Source: JBOGUF01 sp050696075
GTDB taxonomy: Bacteria; Chloroflexota; Chloroflexia; Thermomicrobiales; UBA6265
NCBI GenBank assembly: GCA_050696075.1
Contig: JBOGUF010000151.1
Coordinates: 1-10,653, forward strand
DNA: 10,653 nt
Reading direction: 5' to 3'
Both the position numbers and the translations under genes were made by a program. Below are positions 1 through 5,890 of this stretch, piece by piece (the first letter of the stretch is position 1; each line of letters opens with the position of its first letter). Under the pieces are notes generated by a model. It searched no databases. It was not told where the DNA came from and was given only the letters and a program-made list of their open reading frames with translations.

Positions 1-117
1 GACTGACCGGGCGCGGCCGTTGCATTTTTCTCCCATTCGGCGGCACACACTCCCACACGGTTGCACCGTCGTCGGCGCCGACACCTAGAGACGGCCGGGG
101 TGAGGAAAGGTTCGAGA

Positions 118-1164
118 ATGCGATACGCGGCAATCACCGGGTGGGGAATGGCAGTCCCGGATCGGGTGATGACCAATGCCGACCTCGAGCGCATGGTCGA
201 AACCTCCGACGAGTGGATCACCTCCCGCACCGGCATCAAGGAGCGGCGTGTCGTCGGACCGACCGACACGACGACGTCGCTCTCGACCGACGCCTCGCGG
301 CGAGCACTCGACCGCGCCGGCATGAACGCCGAGGATATCGACCTTATCATCGCCGCCACCTGCACGCCAGACCAGTTTCTCGTCTCTCAAGCCTGCCTCG
401 TGCAGGCGGAGATCGGCGGCACCGCGGGCGCCTTCGACCTCGGCGCCGCCTGTTCCGGGTTTGTCTACGCCCTGGCGACCGGCACGCAGTTTATCCAGAC
501 CGGCGTTTATGATCGCGTCCTCATCATCGGCGCCGACACGCTGACCCGCTTCGTTGACTATACCGACCGCACGACCTGCATCCTCTTCGGCGACGGCGCG
601 GGAGCCGTCGTGCTCGAAGCGACCGACCAACCGCGCGGTCTCCTTTCGACCGTCCTCGGCGCCGACGGCGCCGGCTATAAGCACCTCTATATCCCCGGCT
701 GGGGTGCGTTGGTGCCCGAATCGGCTGGGCTCTTCCCGGAATACCGGCCGTATCTGCAAATGAACGGCAACGAGGTCTTCCGCTTCGCGGTCCGGGTGAT
801 GGGCGATGCCGCGGTAGAAGCGGTGGAGAAGGCCGGATTGACGTTTCCCGAAATCGGCATGCTCATCCCACACCAGGCCAACGTGCGGATCATCGACGCC
901 GCCGCGCGCCGCCTCGACCTGCCACGAGAGAAAGTCTGGGTGAATCTCGACCGCTACGGCAATACGTCGGCGGCGTCGATCCCAATCGCGCTCTGCGAGG
1001 CGGAGGCCGCGGGCCAACTCCGCGAGGGAGACAACGTCGTCTTCGTTGCTTTCGGCGGCGGTCTATCATGGGCCGCCGGCGTCGTACGCTGGGGCGCCGA
1101 AGGTGTCTGTCGTGATCCTGCCTGTCGCAAGCGCCTGGCGACAACGGCGCCAGGCAATGCCTAA
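118..1164 (+). CDS. fabH: 3-oxoacyl-ACP synthase III (KAS III)
   Basis: This enzyme starts type II fatty-acid synthesis in the cytosol by condensing an acyl-CoA primer with malonyl-ACP. The 348-residue product shows the thiolase-fold Cys-His-Asn triad: Cys112 in GAACSGF, His252 in IPHQAN and Asn282 in RYGNTSAAS. A C-terminal GGGLSWAA loop (313-320) and the N-terminal TSDEWI..RTGI block (29-40) are also typical. I chose ATG 118 because GAGGAAAGG (102-110) lies 7 bases before it; an in-frame TTG at 61 has no such site and would add 19 Arg-rich residues. The protein runs about 23 residues past the usual FabH end (tail rich in Arg, Cys and Ala), slightly longer than the common 315-330. It leads a run with fabG, accC, nusB and acpP. 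Primer preference (acetyl or branched) cannot be read from the sequence. Confidence 0.96.
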   Translation: MRYAAITGWGMAVPDRVMTNADLERMVETSDEWITSRTGIKERRVVGPTDTTTSLSTDASRRALDRAGMNAEDIDLIIAATCTPDQFLVSQACLVQAEIGGTAGAFDLGAACSGFVYALATGTQFIQTGVYDRVLIIGADTLTRFVDYTDRTTCILFGDGAGAVVLEATDQPRGLLSTVLGADGAGYKHLYIPGWGALVPESAGLFPEYRPYLQMNGNEVFRFAVRVMGDAAVEAVEKAGLTFPEIGMLIPHQANVRIIDAAARRLDLPREKVWVNLDRYGNTSAASIPIALCEAEAAGQLREGDNVVFVAFGGGLSWAAGVVRWGAEGVCRDPACRKRLATTAPGNA

Positions 1165-1229
1165 GTTGATCAAAGCGAGCGTTGAACGACCGGCCGTCCG
1201 CTCGGGGTTGGCCGCAAGGAGGAAGCAGC

Positions 1230-1976
1230 GTGAGTGACGAAGCGCGGGTTGCGGTGATCACCGGCGGGACGCGAGGCATTGGCCTGGCGGTCGCCAAGCG
1301 GCTCGCCGCCGATGGCTTCGACCTGCTGATCAGCTACCGCGGCGACGAGGCGACGGCTGAGGCGGCCCGCGCGGCACTCGGTCAATCCGGCCGGCGGATT
1401 GAGCTCATGGCCGGCGACGTCTCGACGACCGACGGCGCGGGCGCCTTGATCGAAGGCGCAATGCAGCGCTTGGGCCGCATCGACTCGCTGATCAACAACG
1501 CCGGCATCACCCGCGACACGCTGCTGATGCGGATGAGCGAAGATGACTGGGACGCCGTGCTATCGACGAACCTGAAGGGCGTCTTCTTGTGCAGCAAGGC
1601 TGCCATCCGGCCGATGATCCGGCAGCGATCCGGCCGCATCGTCAACATGACTTCGGTCGTCGGGCTTGTCGGCAACGCCGGGCAGGCGAACTACGCGGCG
1701 GCGAAGGCGGGCCTGATCGGCTTTACCAAGTCGCTAGCAAAGGAAGTCGGGTCGCGTGGCATCACGGTCAACGCGGTCGCCCCCGGCTTCATCGAAACCC
1801 GCTTGACTGACGTCTTGCCGCAGGAGATGAAAGAGATGCTGCTGAAGAACACGCCACTGGGCCGCTTTGGCAGCCCGGACGACGTCGCGGGGGCAGTTGC
1901 CTTTCTGGCGTCACCCGACGCCGCCTTTATCACCGGCCACGTCCTGACCGTGGACGGCGGCCTCTTTATGGCATGA
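1230..1976 (+). CDS. fabG: 3-oxoacyl-ACP reductase
   Basis: This SDR-family enzyme reduces 3-oxoacyl-ACP to 3-hydroxyacyl-ACP with NADPH, the second step of each elongation cycle. The 248-residue product has the Rossmann motif TGGTRGIG (11-18), NNAG (89-92), and the catalytic tetrad Asn114, Ser142, Tyr155 and Lys159 in the YAAAK block. The C-terminal GHVLTVDGGLFMA end is typical of FabG. The start is GTG 1230: AAGGAGG (1216-1222) is 7 bases upstream and the resulting length matches the family; an upstream ATG at 1182 would add 16 residues without a ribosome site. It follows fabH after 65 bases. SDR enzymes are easy to over-assign, but the fatty-acid gene context and the length make FabG by far the best reading. 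Confidence 0.95.
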   Translation: MSDEARVAVITGGTRGIGLAVAKRLAADGFDLLISYRGDEATAEAARAALGQSGRRIELMAGDVSTTDGAGALIEGAMQRLGRIDSLINNAGITRDTLLMRMSEDDWDAVLSTNLKGVFLCSKAAIRPMIRQRSGRIVNMTSVVGLVGNAGQANYAAAKAGLIGFTKSLAKEVGSRGITVNAVAPGFIETRLTDVLPQEMKEMLLKNTPLGRFGSPDDVAGAVAFLASPDAAFITGHVLTVDGGLFMA

Positions 1977-1979
1977 GAG

Positions 1980-2035
1980 GCGGAGGGCGGGAGATGGGCG
2001 GCGGGCACGTCCGCCTGCCACCTTCCGTCTTCCGC
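1980..2035. repeat. imperfect inverted repeat between fabG and accC
   Basis: The 67-base gap between fabG and accC is purine-rich in its left half and pyrimidine-rich in its right half. GCGGA at 1980-1984 pairs with TCCGC at 2031-2035, and inside it GGCGG at 2000-2004 pairs with CCGCC at 2011-2015 around a 6-base loop. There is no T-run, so it is a poor intrinsic terminator. It may be an mRNA hairpin within the operon or a degenerate dispersed repeat. Confidence 0.35.
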
Positions 2036-2043
2036 GTGCAAAG

Positions 2044-3453
2044 ATGGCTGACGGCGCATTCAAGAAAATCCTGATTGCGAATCGCGGCGAAATTGCGCTG
2101 CGGATTCTGCGCGCCTGTCGCGATCTGCGTATCCCGGCCGTCGTCGCCTACAGCGACGTGGACCGCGACTCGCTGGCGGTGCGGCTCGCCGATGAGGCAG
2201 TCTGTATTGGACCGGCGGCGGTCAGCCGCTCGTACACCAATATCCCGGCGATCATCAGCGCCGCGCTCGTCACCGGCTGCGACGCGCTTCACCCCGGCTA
2301 CGGGTTTTTGGCTGAGAACGCGTATTTAGCCGACATATGCCAGCAGGTCGGCGTCACCTTCATCGGGCCGAGCGCCGAAGTGATCGAGCGCATGGGGAAC
2401 AAAGCCGAAGCGCGCAAGCTAATGCGCGACGCCGGCATCCCGCTCCTGCCCGGCACGGAAGGGGTCGTGCAGAACCTGGGCGAGGCGCGGCAGGCGTCGC
2501 GGCGCATCGGTTACCCGGTCGTGATCAAGGCGGTCGCGGGGGGCGGCGGGCGCGGCATGCGCGTAGCTACCAACGACGCCGAACTGACTCGGCTGCTGCC
2601 GCTGGCGCAGTCCGAGGCCGAATCCGCCTTTGCCAACGGCGACGTCTACCTTGAGCGCTTCTTGGAGCGACCGCGCCACGTCGAAGTTCAGGTCCTCGCC
2701 GATCACCATGGGCACATCCTTGCCGTGGGCGAGCGCGATTGCTCGCTTCAGCGCCGGCACCAGAAGGTGCTGGAGGAAGCCCCTGCCCCTAACCTACCGA
2801 AAAAGGTGCGGGAATCGCTCTTGCGGGCCGCGGTCAAGGGCGCCAAAGCCGCGGGGTATACCAGCGCCGGAACGCTCGAGTTCCTCCTCGACCGGGATGG
2901 CAGGTTCTACTTCATGGAGATGAACACGCGCATCCAGGTCGAGCATCCGGTCACCGAGGTAGTCAGCGACATCGACCTTGTCGTTTGGCAGATCCAGATC
3001 GCGGCGGGTCAACACATGAACGTCGAACAGCGCGCGGTCGAACCGCGGGGCCACGCGATCGAAGTCCGGATCACCGCGGAGGACGCCGCGGCCGACTTCG
3101 CGCCGAGCGTCGGCACCATCGATACCTATGTCGCCCCAGGGGGGCCGGGTGTGCGCGTCGATTCGCACCTCTACGCCGGGTACACGGTCCCACCGCACTA
3201 CGACTCGCTGCTTGGCAAAGTCATTGCGTGGGGGAAGGACCGGAACGAGGCGATCGATCGGCTCAACCGCGCGCTGACCGAGACGATCATTACCGGCATC
3301 GCCCACACGATCCCGTTCCACCGGCAACTGCTTGCCGACGACGCCTTCCGCGCCGGCGACGTCCACACCGGATTTATTCCGCGGTTCTTGGAGCGACATG
3401 CGGCCAACCCGCGTGACGATCGCGGTGCAGGACCAACGGAACCCAGCGAATAA
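2044..3453 (+). CDS. accC: biotin carboxylase subunit of acetyl-CoA carboxylase
   Basis: This ATP-grasp enzyme carboxylates biotin on the carrier protein, the first half of making malonyl-CoA. The 469-residue product carries the N-terminal IANRGEIALRILRAC block (11-25), ADP-contacting Lys120 and Lys162, the glycine-rich loop GGGGRGM (166-172), ERDCSLQRRHQK (230-241), metal ligands Glu279 and Glu292, the MNTRIQVEHPVTE block (293-305) with Arg296 and Glu300, and Arg342. Every key residue that I can align to E. coli AccC is present. The last 20 residues or so (Pro, Arg and Glu rich) extend past the conserved domain. ATG 2044 gives a family-like N terminus, but no good ribosome site precedes it. 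No accB lies in the window, so the biotin carrier must be encoded elsewhere. A propionyl-CoA or pyruvate carboxylase subunit is possible in principle; the fab context favours AccC. Confidence 0.94.
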   Translation: MADGAFKKILIANRGEIALRILRACRDLRIPAVVAYSDVDRDSLAVRLADEAVCIGPAAVSRSYTNIPAIISAALVTGCDALHPGYGFLAENAYLADICQQVGVTFIGPSAEVIERMGNKAEARKLMRDAGIPLLPGTEGVVQNLGEARQASRRIGYPVVIKAVAGGGGRGMRVATNDAELTRLLPLAQSEAESAFANGDVYLERFLERPRHVEVQVLADHHGHILAVGERDCSLQRRHQKVLEEAPAPNLPKKVRESLLRAAVKGAKAAGYTSAGTLEFLLDRDGRFYFMEMNTRIQVEHPVTEVVSDIDLVVWQIQIAAGQHMNVEQRAVEPRGHAIEVRITAEDAAADFAPSVGTIDTYVAPGGPGVRVDSHLYAGYTVPPHYDSLLGKVIAWGKDRNEAIDRLNRALTETIITGIAHTIPFHRQLLADDAFRAGDVHTGFIPRFLERHAANPRDDRGAGPTEPSE

Positions 3454-3461
3454 CCGCGGGC

Positions 3462-3515
3462 GAAATCAACATCCATGTCGGCCACATCGCGCACGATCCA
3501 GTCGAGCAGAGGTAG
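3462..3515 (+). pseudogene. possible C-terminal remnant of an Asp23-family gene
   Basis: In the 68 bases between accC and nusB one frame reads EINIHVGHIAHDPVEQR followed by TAG (3513-3515), six bases before the nusB start. Asp23/Gls24-family proteins (YqhY in Bacillus) end in a very similar EINxHVxGI strand, and yqhY sits between accC and nusB in Bacillota. The frame is open only from 3417 and has no start codon; its 5' part overlaps the accC tail in another frame. My reading is that a deletion removed all but the last codons of an asp23-like gene and joined the scar to the end of accC. The match is short and made from memory of the family, so it may be chance. Confidence 0.35.
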
Positions 3516-3521
3516 ATCACG

Positions 3522-4118
3522 GTGCCGCAGGAACGACCACCCAGCGACGAAAAGACTGCACGGCGCGACGGCAAGCCGGGCGATGGCTCGCGCCGCGGTC
3601 GTGCGGAGCGGCGCCATCGGGCCGACAAGCCCTCGGTCTCGGTCCACCGGCACCAGGCCCGCATCCTCGCGTTGCAGGTGATCTACGAAGTCGACGTTAC
3701 CGACCACGGGTTGGACGAGGTGATCGCCCGCACCCTCCATGATCCGGAGGAAACGACTCCACCTGAGGTCCAGACCTATGCCGAACGACTCGCCCGCGGG
3801 GTTGCCGAGCATGGCGAGCAGATCGACGTCTACATCGCTGATGCCGCGCCCGCCTTCCCGGTGCCGCAACTCGCGTCAGTCGACCGCAACGTCCTTCGCC
3901 TGGCCATCTACGAACTCCTGCACCAGCGAGACGTGCCGATCAAGGCGGCAATCAACGAGGCGGTCGAACTTGCCAAGCGCTACGGCGGCCTCAACTCCAG
4001 CCGCTTCGTCAACGGCGTCTTGGGTACCGTGCTCACCAGCGTCGAACGCGAGCAGGCGTTCGCAAGCGATCCGCCGCCCGCACCTGGCGACGAATCAACG
4101 CCTCCTACTGACTCGTAG
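3522..4118 (+). CDS. nusB: transcription antitermination factor NusB
   Basis: NusB binds boxA RNA with S10 (NusE) in the antitermination complex that protects rRNA transcription. The conserved all-helical domain covers about residues 43-176: an N-terminal HQARILALQVIYEVD helix (44-58) and the diagnostic segment around DRNVLRLAIYELL (121-133), then INEAVELAKRYGG (144-156) and SRFVNGVLGTV (160-170). The usual length is about 130-160 residues; this protein has 198 because of a roughly 42-residue Arg/Asp-rich, low-complexity N-terminal extension and a Pro/Asp-rich tail. GTG 3522 is preceded by AGAGG (3508-3512) at 9 bases, which supports the long form; I see no better-placed internal start before the core helix. 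It follows accC in an arrangement shared with Bacillota. Confidence 0.9.
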   Translation: MPQERPPSDEKTARRDGKPGDGSRRGRAERRHRADKPSVSVHRHQARILALQVIYEVDVTDHGLDEVIARTLHDPEETTPPEVQTYAERLARGVAEHGEQIDVYIADAAPAFPVPQLASVDRNVLRLAIYELLHQRDVPIKAAINEAVELAKRYGGLNSSRFVNGVLGTVLTSVEREQAFASDPPPAPGDESTPPTDS

Positions 4119-4131
4119 GTCGGGCCGCCGG

Positions 4132-4161
4132 TTGGTCGCCCTTTAGGGCGTCGTGTATCAT
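4132..4161 (+). promoter_or_regulatory. probable promoter for acpP with a palindrome in its spacer
   Basis: TTGGTC (4132-4137) and TATCAT (4156-4161) are separated by 18 bases, a fair vegetative-type promoter just after the nusB stop. The spacer contains the 14-base perfect palindrome CGCCCTTTAGGGCG (4137-4150), which could be an operator. The 14-mer CGTCGTGTATCATC (4149-4162) recurs at 6878-6891 ahead of tatC with a GTTGG element at nearly the same distance, which strengthens both calls. The transcript would have a leader of about 180 bases before acpP, allowing acpP to be made in excess of the upstream genes. Confidence 0.5.
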
Positions 4162-4346
4162 CCCTCGCGACGCGCGCGGAACCGAGGGCAGGAGACGCCG
4201 CCGGCCTAGTCCGGATGCGCCCGGCCAGCCGCCAGCGTCGAGGAGATGGGGAGCGAACGTTCCCGACCGCGCGATCGGCGGGGGCCGGTCGCAGGCGGGA
4301 GCGGCATCCGGTAGGCAGCAATGCCGCCAGGTGGGAGGTGGTTGGC

Positions 4347-4583
4347 TTGGCGACCGTGTTAGAGCGGGTGCGCAGCATTGTGTCCGAGCGGCTCGGCGTC
4401 GACGAGGAGAAGGTGACGCTGGAGGCCGAATTCATCGGCGATCTGAATGCCGACTCGCTCGACCTTGTCGAGGTCATCATGGCGCTCGAGCAGGAGTTCG
4501 AGACGGAAGTCAGCGACGACGACGCGGAGAACATCCGCACGGTCGGCGACGCGGTTTCCTTTATCGAGGAACGCATGAACTAG
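4347..4583 (+). CDS. acpP: acyl carrier protein
   Basis: This small acidic protein carries growing acyl chains on a 4'-phosphopantetheine arm. The 78-residue product is exactly the usual ACP length, and the attachment serine is Ser37 in the DLNADSLDLVEVIM block (32-45). The acidic helix II and the C-terminal DAVSFIEERM helix are typical. I chose the TTG start at 4347 because GGAGGTG (4334-4340) sits 6 bases upstream and the protein then aligns end to end with AcpP. Longer in-frame readings back to 4215 give an Arg-rich non-family sequence. It is the last gene before the 4722-4764 hairpin. fabD and fabF, often beside acpP, are not in the window. Confidence 0.94.
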   Translation: MATVLERVRSIVSERLGVDEEKVTLEAEFIGDLNADSLDLVEVIMALEQEFETEVSDDDAENIRTVGDAVSFIEERMN

Positions 4584-4721
4584 CGGTCTCGCAGGCTCGT
4601 CGTCGTTGGCGCGCCGTGCAATCGTGTAAACGTTGATCCCAAATTGACCCACCGACAAAGCGGAGGCAGCTCAAGAGCATCAGCTGCGTCCGATCCTATT
4701 CGAGTCGAGCCTTCGGCCGTC

Positions 4722-4764
4722 GTAGCCCCTGGTGCCTTCTCCATGAGAAGGCACCAGGGGCTAC
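4722..4764. terminator. very stable hairpin, likely bidirectional terminator
   Basis: Two perfectly complementary 20-base arms (4722-4741 and 4745-4764) flank a CAT loop. The stem is GC-rich at its base. On the + strand the bases that follow are T/C-rich, with no pure U tract. It lies 138 bases after acpP. Before the IS insertion it would have been 16 bases behind the stop of the minus-strand cysteine-rich gene, so it probably served both convergent units. The 4584-4721 stretch before it shows no gene. Confidence 0.8.
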
Positions 4765-4780
4765 TGCTCTTCTACTTCTA

Positions 4781-4811
4781 AGCGGCTTGACAAAAGTCTT
4801 GGGCGAGGCGG
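4781..4811 (+). repeat. left terminal inverted repeat of the IS630 element
   Basis: The outer eight bases AGCGGCTT are identical to the inverted right end, followed by imperfect matching (AAGT, then scattered G/C positions) over about 31 bases. TA at 4779-4780 is the left target duplication. Confidence 0.8.
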
Positions 4812-4838
4812 AGCATAGGGGTGTTCGGGAGTCCCGCC

Positions 4839-5444
4839 ATGATTGATCTCACGCCGTACCGCACGGCCCTGCGCCGCTTGACGCGCACCGATCCCGATCC
4901 TCGGGTTCGGCACCGCGCCGATGCGCTCATGCTCGTCGCCGACGGCCAGACCCTGTCCGCCGCCGCGCGCACCGTCCAGACCTCGGCCGGTCGGCTGCGC
5001 GCCTGGCGCGATCGGTTCCTAGCCGAGGGGCGGGATGGCCTGGCCGACCGGCCACGCTGCGGCCGATCGCCGAAGCTAGATGCTGCCGCGCGGCACCTCT
5101 TGGCGACGGTATTGGCGCAGTCGCCACTGGACCACGGCTACCCGGTGACGATCTGGACGGTGGCCGACTTGTGGGACCTGCTGGGTCGTCATGGGTACGC
5201 CGTGAATCCGGCCACGGTGAACCGCGCGCTCCACGCCATGGGCTATCGCTACCGCCGACCCCGGCACGATCTGACCCACCGTCAGGACGCCGAAGCCGTC
5301 GCCTCGGCTAAGCATGCCTTGGCCGAACTCCAAAAAAGGGGGCGCTTGCCGGGGCGGGCTTCCGGCTTCTCTACGTGGATGAGTGCGACCTCCACACTCA
5401 CCCCCACCTGGCAGCGGTCTGGCAGCGCCGCGGCGAGCCGATGA
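4839..5444 (+). CDS. IS630 transposase, upstream frame (HTH part)
   Basis: This 201-residue frame encodes the DNA-binding half of an IS630-type transposase. It has a helix-turn-helix around the GQTLSAAARTV segment (about 33-43), a linker with GLADRPRCGR, and a second winged-helix-like region ending in NRALHAMGYRYRRPRHD (about 127-143). ATG 4839 has GGGAG (4827-4831) at 7 bases. Similarity to the family stops after the A6G5 run at 5332-5342; the remaining 36 or so codons in this frame look random and end at 5444. The catalytic domain continues in the -1 frame, and a shift at the run would give a 350-residue fusion, the normal length for this family. So the annotated stop is probably not the end of the functional protein. 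Confidence 0.85.
   Translation: MIDLTPYRTALRRLTRTDPDPRVRHRADALMLVADGQTLSAAARTVQTSAGRLRAWRDRFLAEGRDGLADRPRCGRSPKLDAAARHLLATVLAQSPLDHGYPVTIWTVADLWDLLGRHGYAVNPATVNRALHAMGYRYRRPRHDLTHRQDAEAVASAKHALAELQKRGRLPGRASGFSTWMSATSTLTPTWQRSGSAAASR
5332..5366 (+). other. candidate -1 frameshift site in the transposase
   Basis: AAAAAAGGGGG at 5332-5342 is read CAA AAA AGG in the first frame. Slipping back one base gives AAA AAG and enters the catalytic frame (KKGALAGAG then FRLLYVDECD). The Lys tRNA on AAA re-pairs perfectly after the slip, with the AGG codon waiting in the A site. Six bases downstream GCCGG (5348-5352) can pair with CCGGC (5362-5366), a possible stimulatory hairpin. The codon phase is not the classic A AAA AAG heptamer, so polymerase slippage or a simple inactivating indel remain possible. 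Confidence 0.5.
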
Positions 5445-5890
5445 CGGTCCCGGCCGCAGGCAAGGACGAGCGGCGGGCAGTCTTCGGCGCCCTGGACTAC
5501 GCGACCGGTCAGGTCGTCTGGCAGCTGTCCCCGCAGAAAGGCGGCGAGGCCTTCGCTACCTTTCTGGAGCGCATAGCCCAGACGTGGCCGGACGAGGACC
5601 TGGTCCTGGACAATGTCAGCTACCATCGATCCCCGGCGGTGCGGACGTGGTGGGCCGCCCAAGAAGAGCGCATGATCCCGTTCTGGCTCCCCGCCTATGC
5701 GCCCACGCTCAACCTCATCGAACGCGTGTGGCGGTTCCTCAAGCAGAAGCTCGCCTGCCACCGCTGCTGGGCCGATGTCACGGGGCTGGAAGCAATCGCC
5801 GCCACGCTGCTCGACCGGATCGAGGCCCGGTTCCATACCGACCAGCCACCGGCCATCCGGCTGGTGCAGAACTTCTGCGAAGCCGCTTAG
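5375..5890 (+). CDS. IS630 transposase, downstream frame (DDE catalytic part)
   Basis: This frame encodes the RNase H-like catalytic domain that cuts and joins transposon ends. The DDE triad is visible: Asp in LYVDECD near the start, Asp in LVLDNVSYHRS, and Glu in LPAYAPTLNLIERVW. The GTG at 5375 is only a nominal start: it lies inside the first catalytic strand and has no ribosome site, and family sequence begins earlier in this frame at about 5331. It is therefore best read as the second half of a frameshift fusion with the 4839 frame. The stop TAG (5888-5890) lies across the element's boundary: its T and A are the target duplication and its G is chromosomal, so the coding sequence uses every base of the IS right end. 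Confidence 0.85.
   Translation: MDECDLHTHPHLAAVWQRRGEPMTVPAAGKDERRAVFGALDYATGQVVWQLSPQKGGEAFATFLERIAQTWPDEDLVLDNVSYHRSPAVRTWWAAQEERMIPFWLPAYAPTLNLIERVWRFLKQKLACHRCWADVTGLEAIAATLLDRIEARFHTDQPPAIRLVQNFCEAA
5857..5887 (-). repeat. right terminal inverted repeat of the IS630 element
   Basis: Reads AGCGGCTTCGCAGAAGT inward from 5887 on the minus strand, matching the left end except at scattered positions. On the + strand it codes the last residues of the transposase (NFCEAA). TA at 5888-5889 is the right target duplication. Confidence 0.8.

Larger units (their letters stand above)
4781..5887 (+). mobile_element. complete IS630-family insertion sequence
   Basis: The element is 1,107 bases long. 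It begins AGCGGCTTGACAAAAGT and ends in the inverted form ACTTCTGCGAAGCCGCT; the outer 8 bases match perfectly and about 23 of the first 31 agree. A TA dinucleotide flanks each end (4779-4780 and 5888-5889), the target duplication of the IS630/Tc1/mariner superfamily. Deleting the element plus one TA rebuilds TTCTAGACC, so the target was CTAG, the site preferred by IS630. It contains one transposase coded in two frames, all three DDE acidic residues present, so the copy may be active. It is inserted between the terminator hairpin of the fab run and the minus-strand Tat-substrate gene, within the latter's stop codon. Confidence 0.92.

Noticed and set aside
1..117. Promoter for fabH (TTGCAT at 20-25 or TTGCAC at 61-66)
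   Set aside because: No acceptable -10 element at proper spacing follows either one, and the operon may start upstream of the window.
85..1017. 310-codon minus-strand frame under fabH
   Set aside because: Low-complexity Arg/Asp/Gly translation antisense to an intact fabH with its full triad.
3198..3869. 223-codon minus-strand frame across the accC end and nusB start
   Set aside because: It is antisense to two well-supported genes; high GC makes long shadow frames common here.
4722..4764. MITE or transposon end instead of a terminator
   Set aside because: A 20-base perfect stem with a 3-base loop has no internal sequence or target duplication; terminator position between convergent genes explains it better.
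4777..4780. TCTA and TAGA as part of the IS inverted repeats
   Set aside because: They match symmetrically only because the target was the palindrome TCTAGA; IS630 chemistry predicts a TA duplication outside the element.
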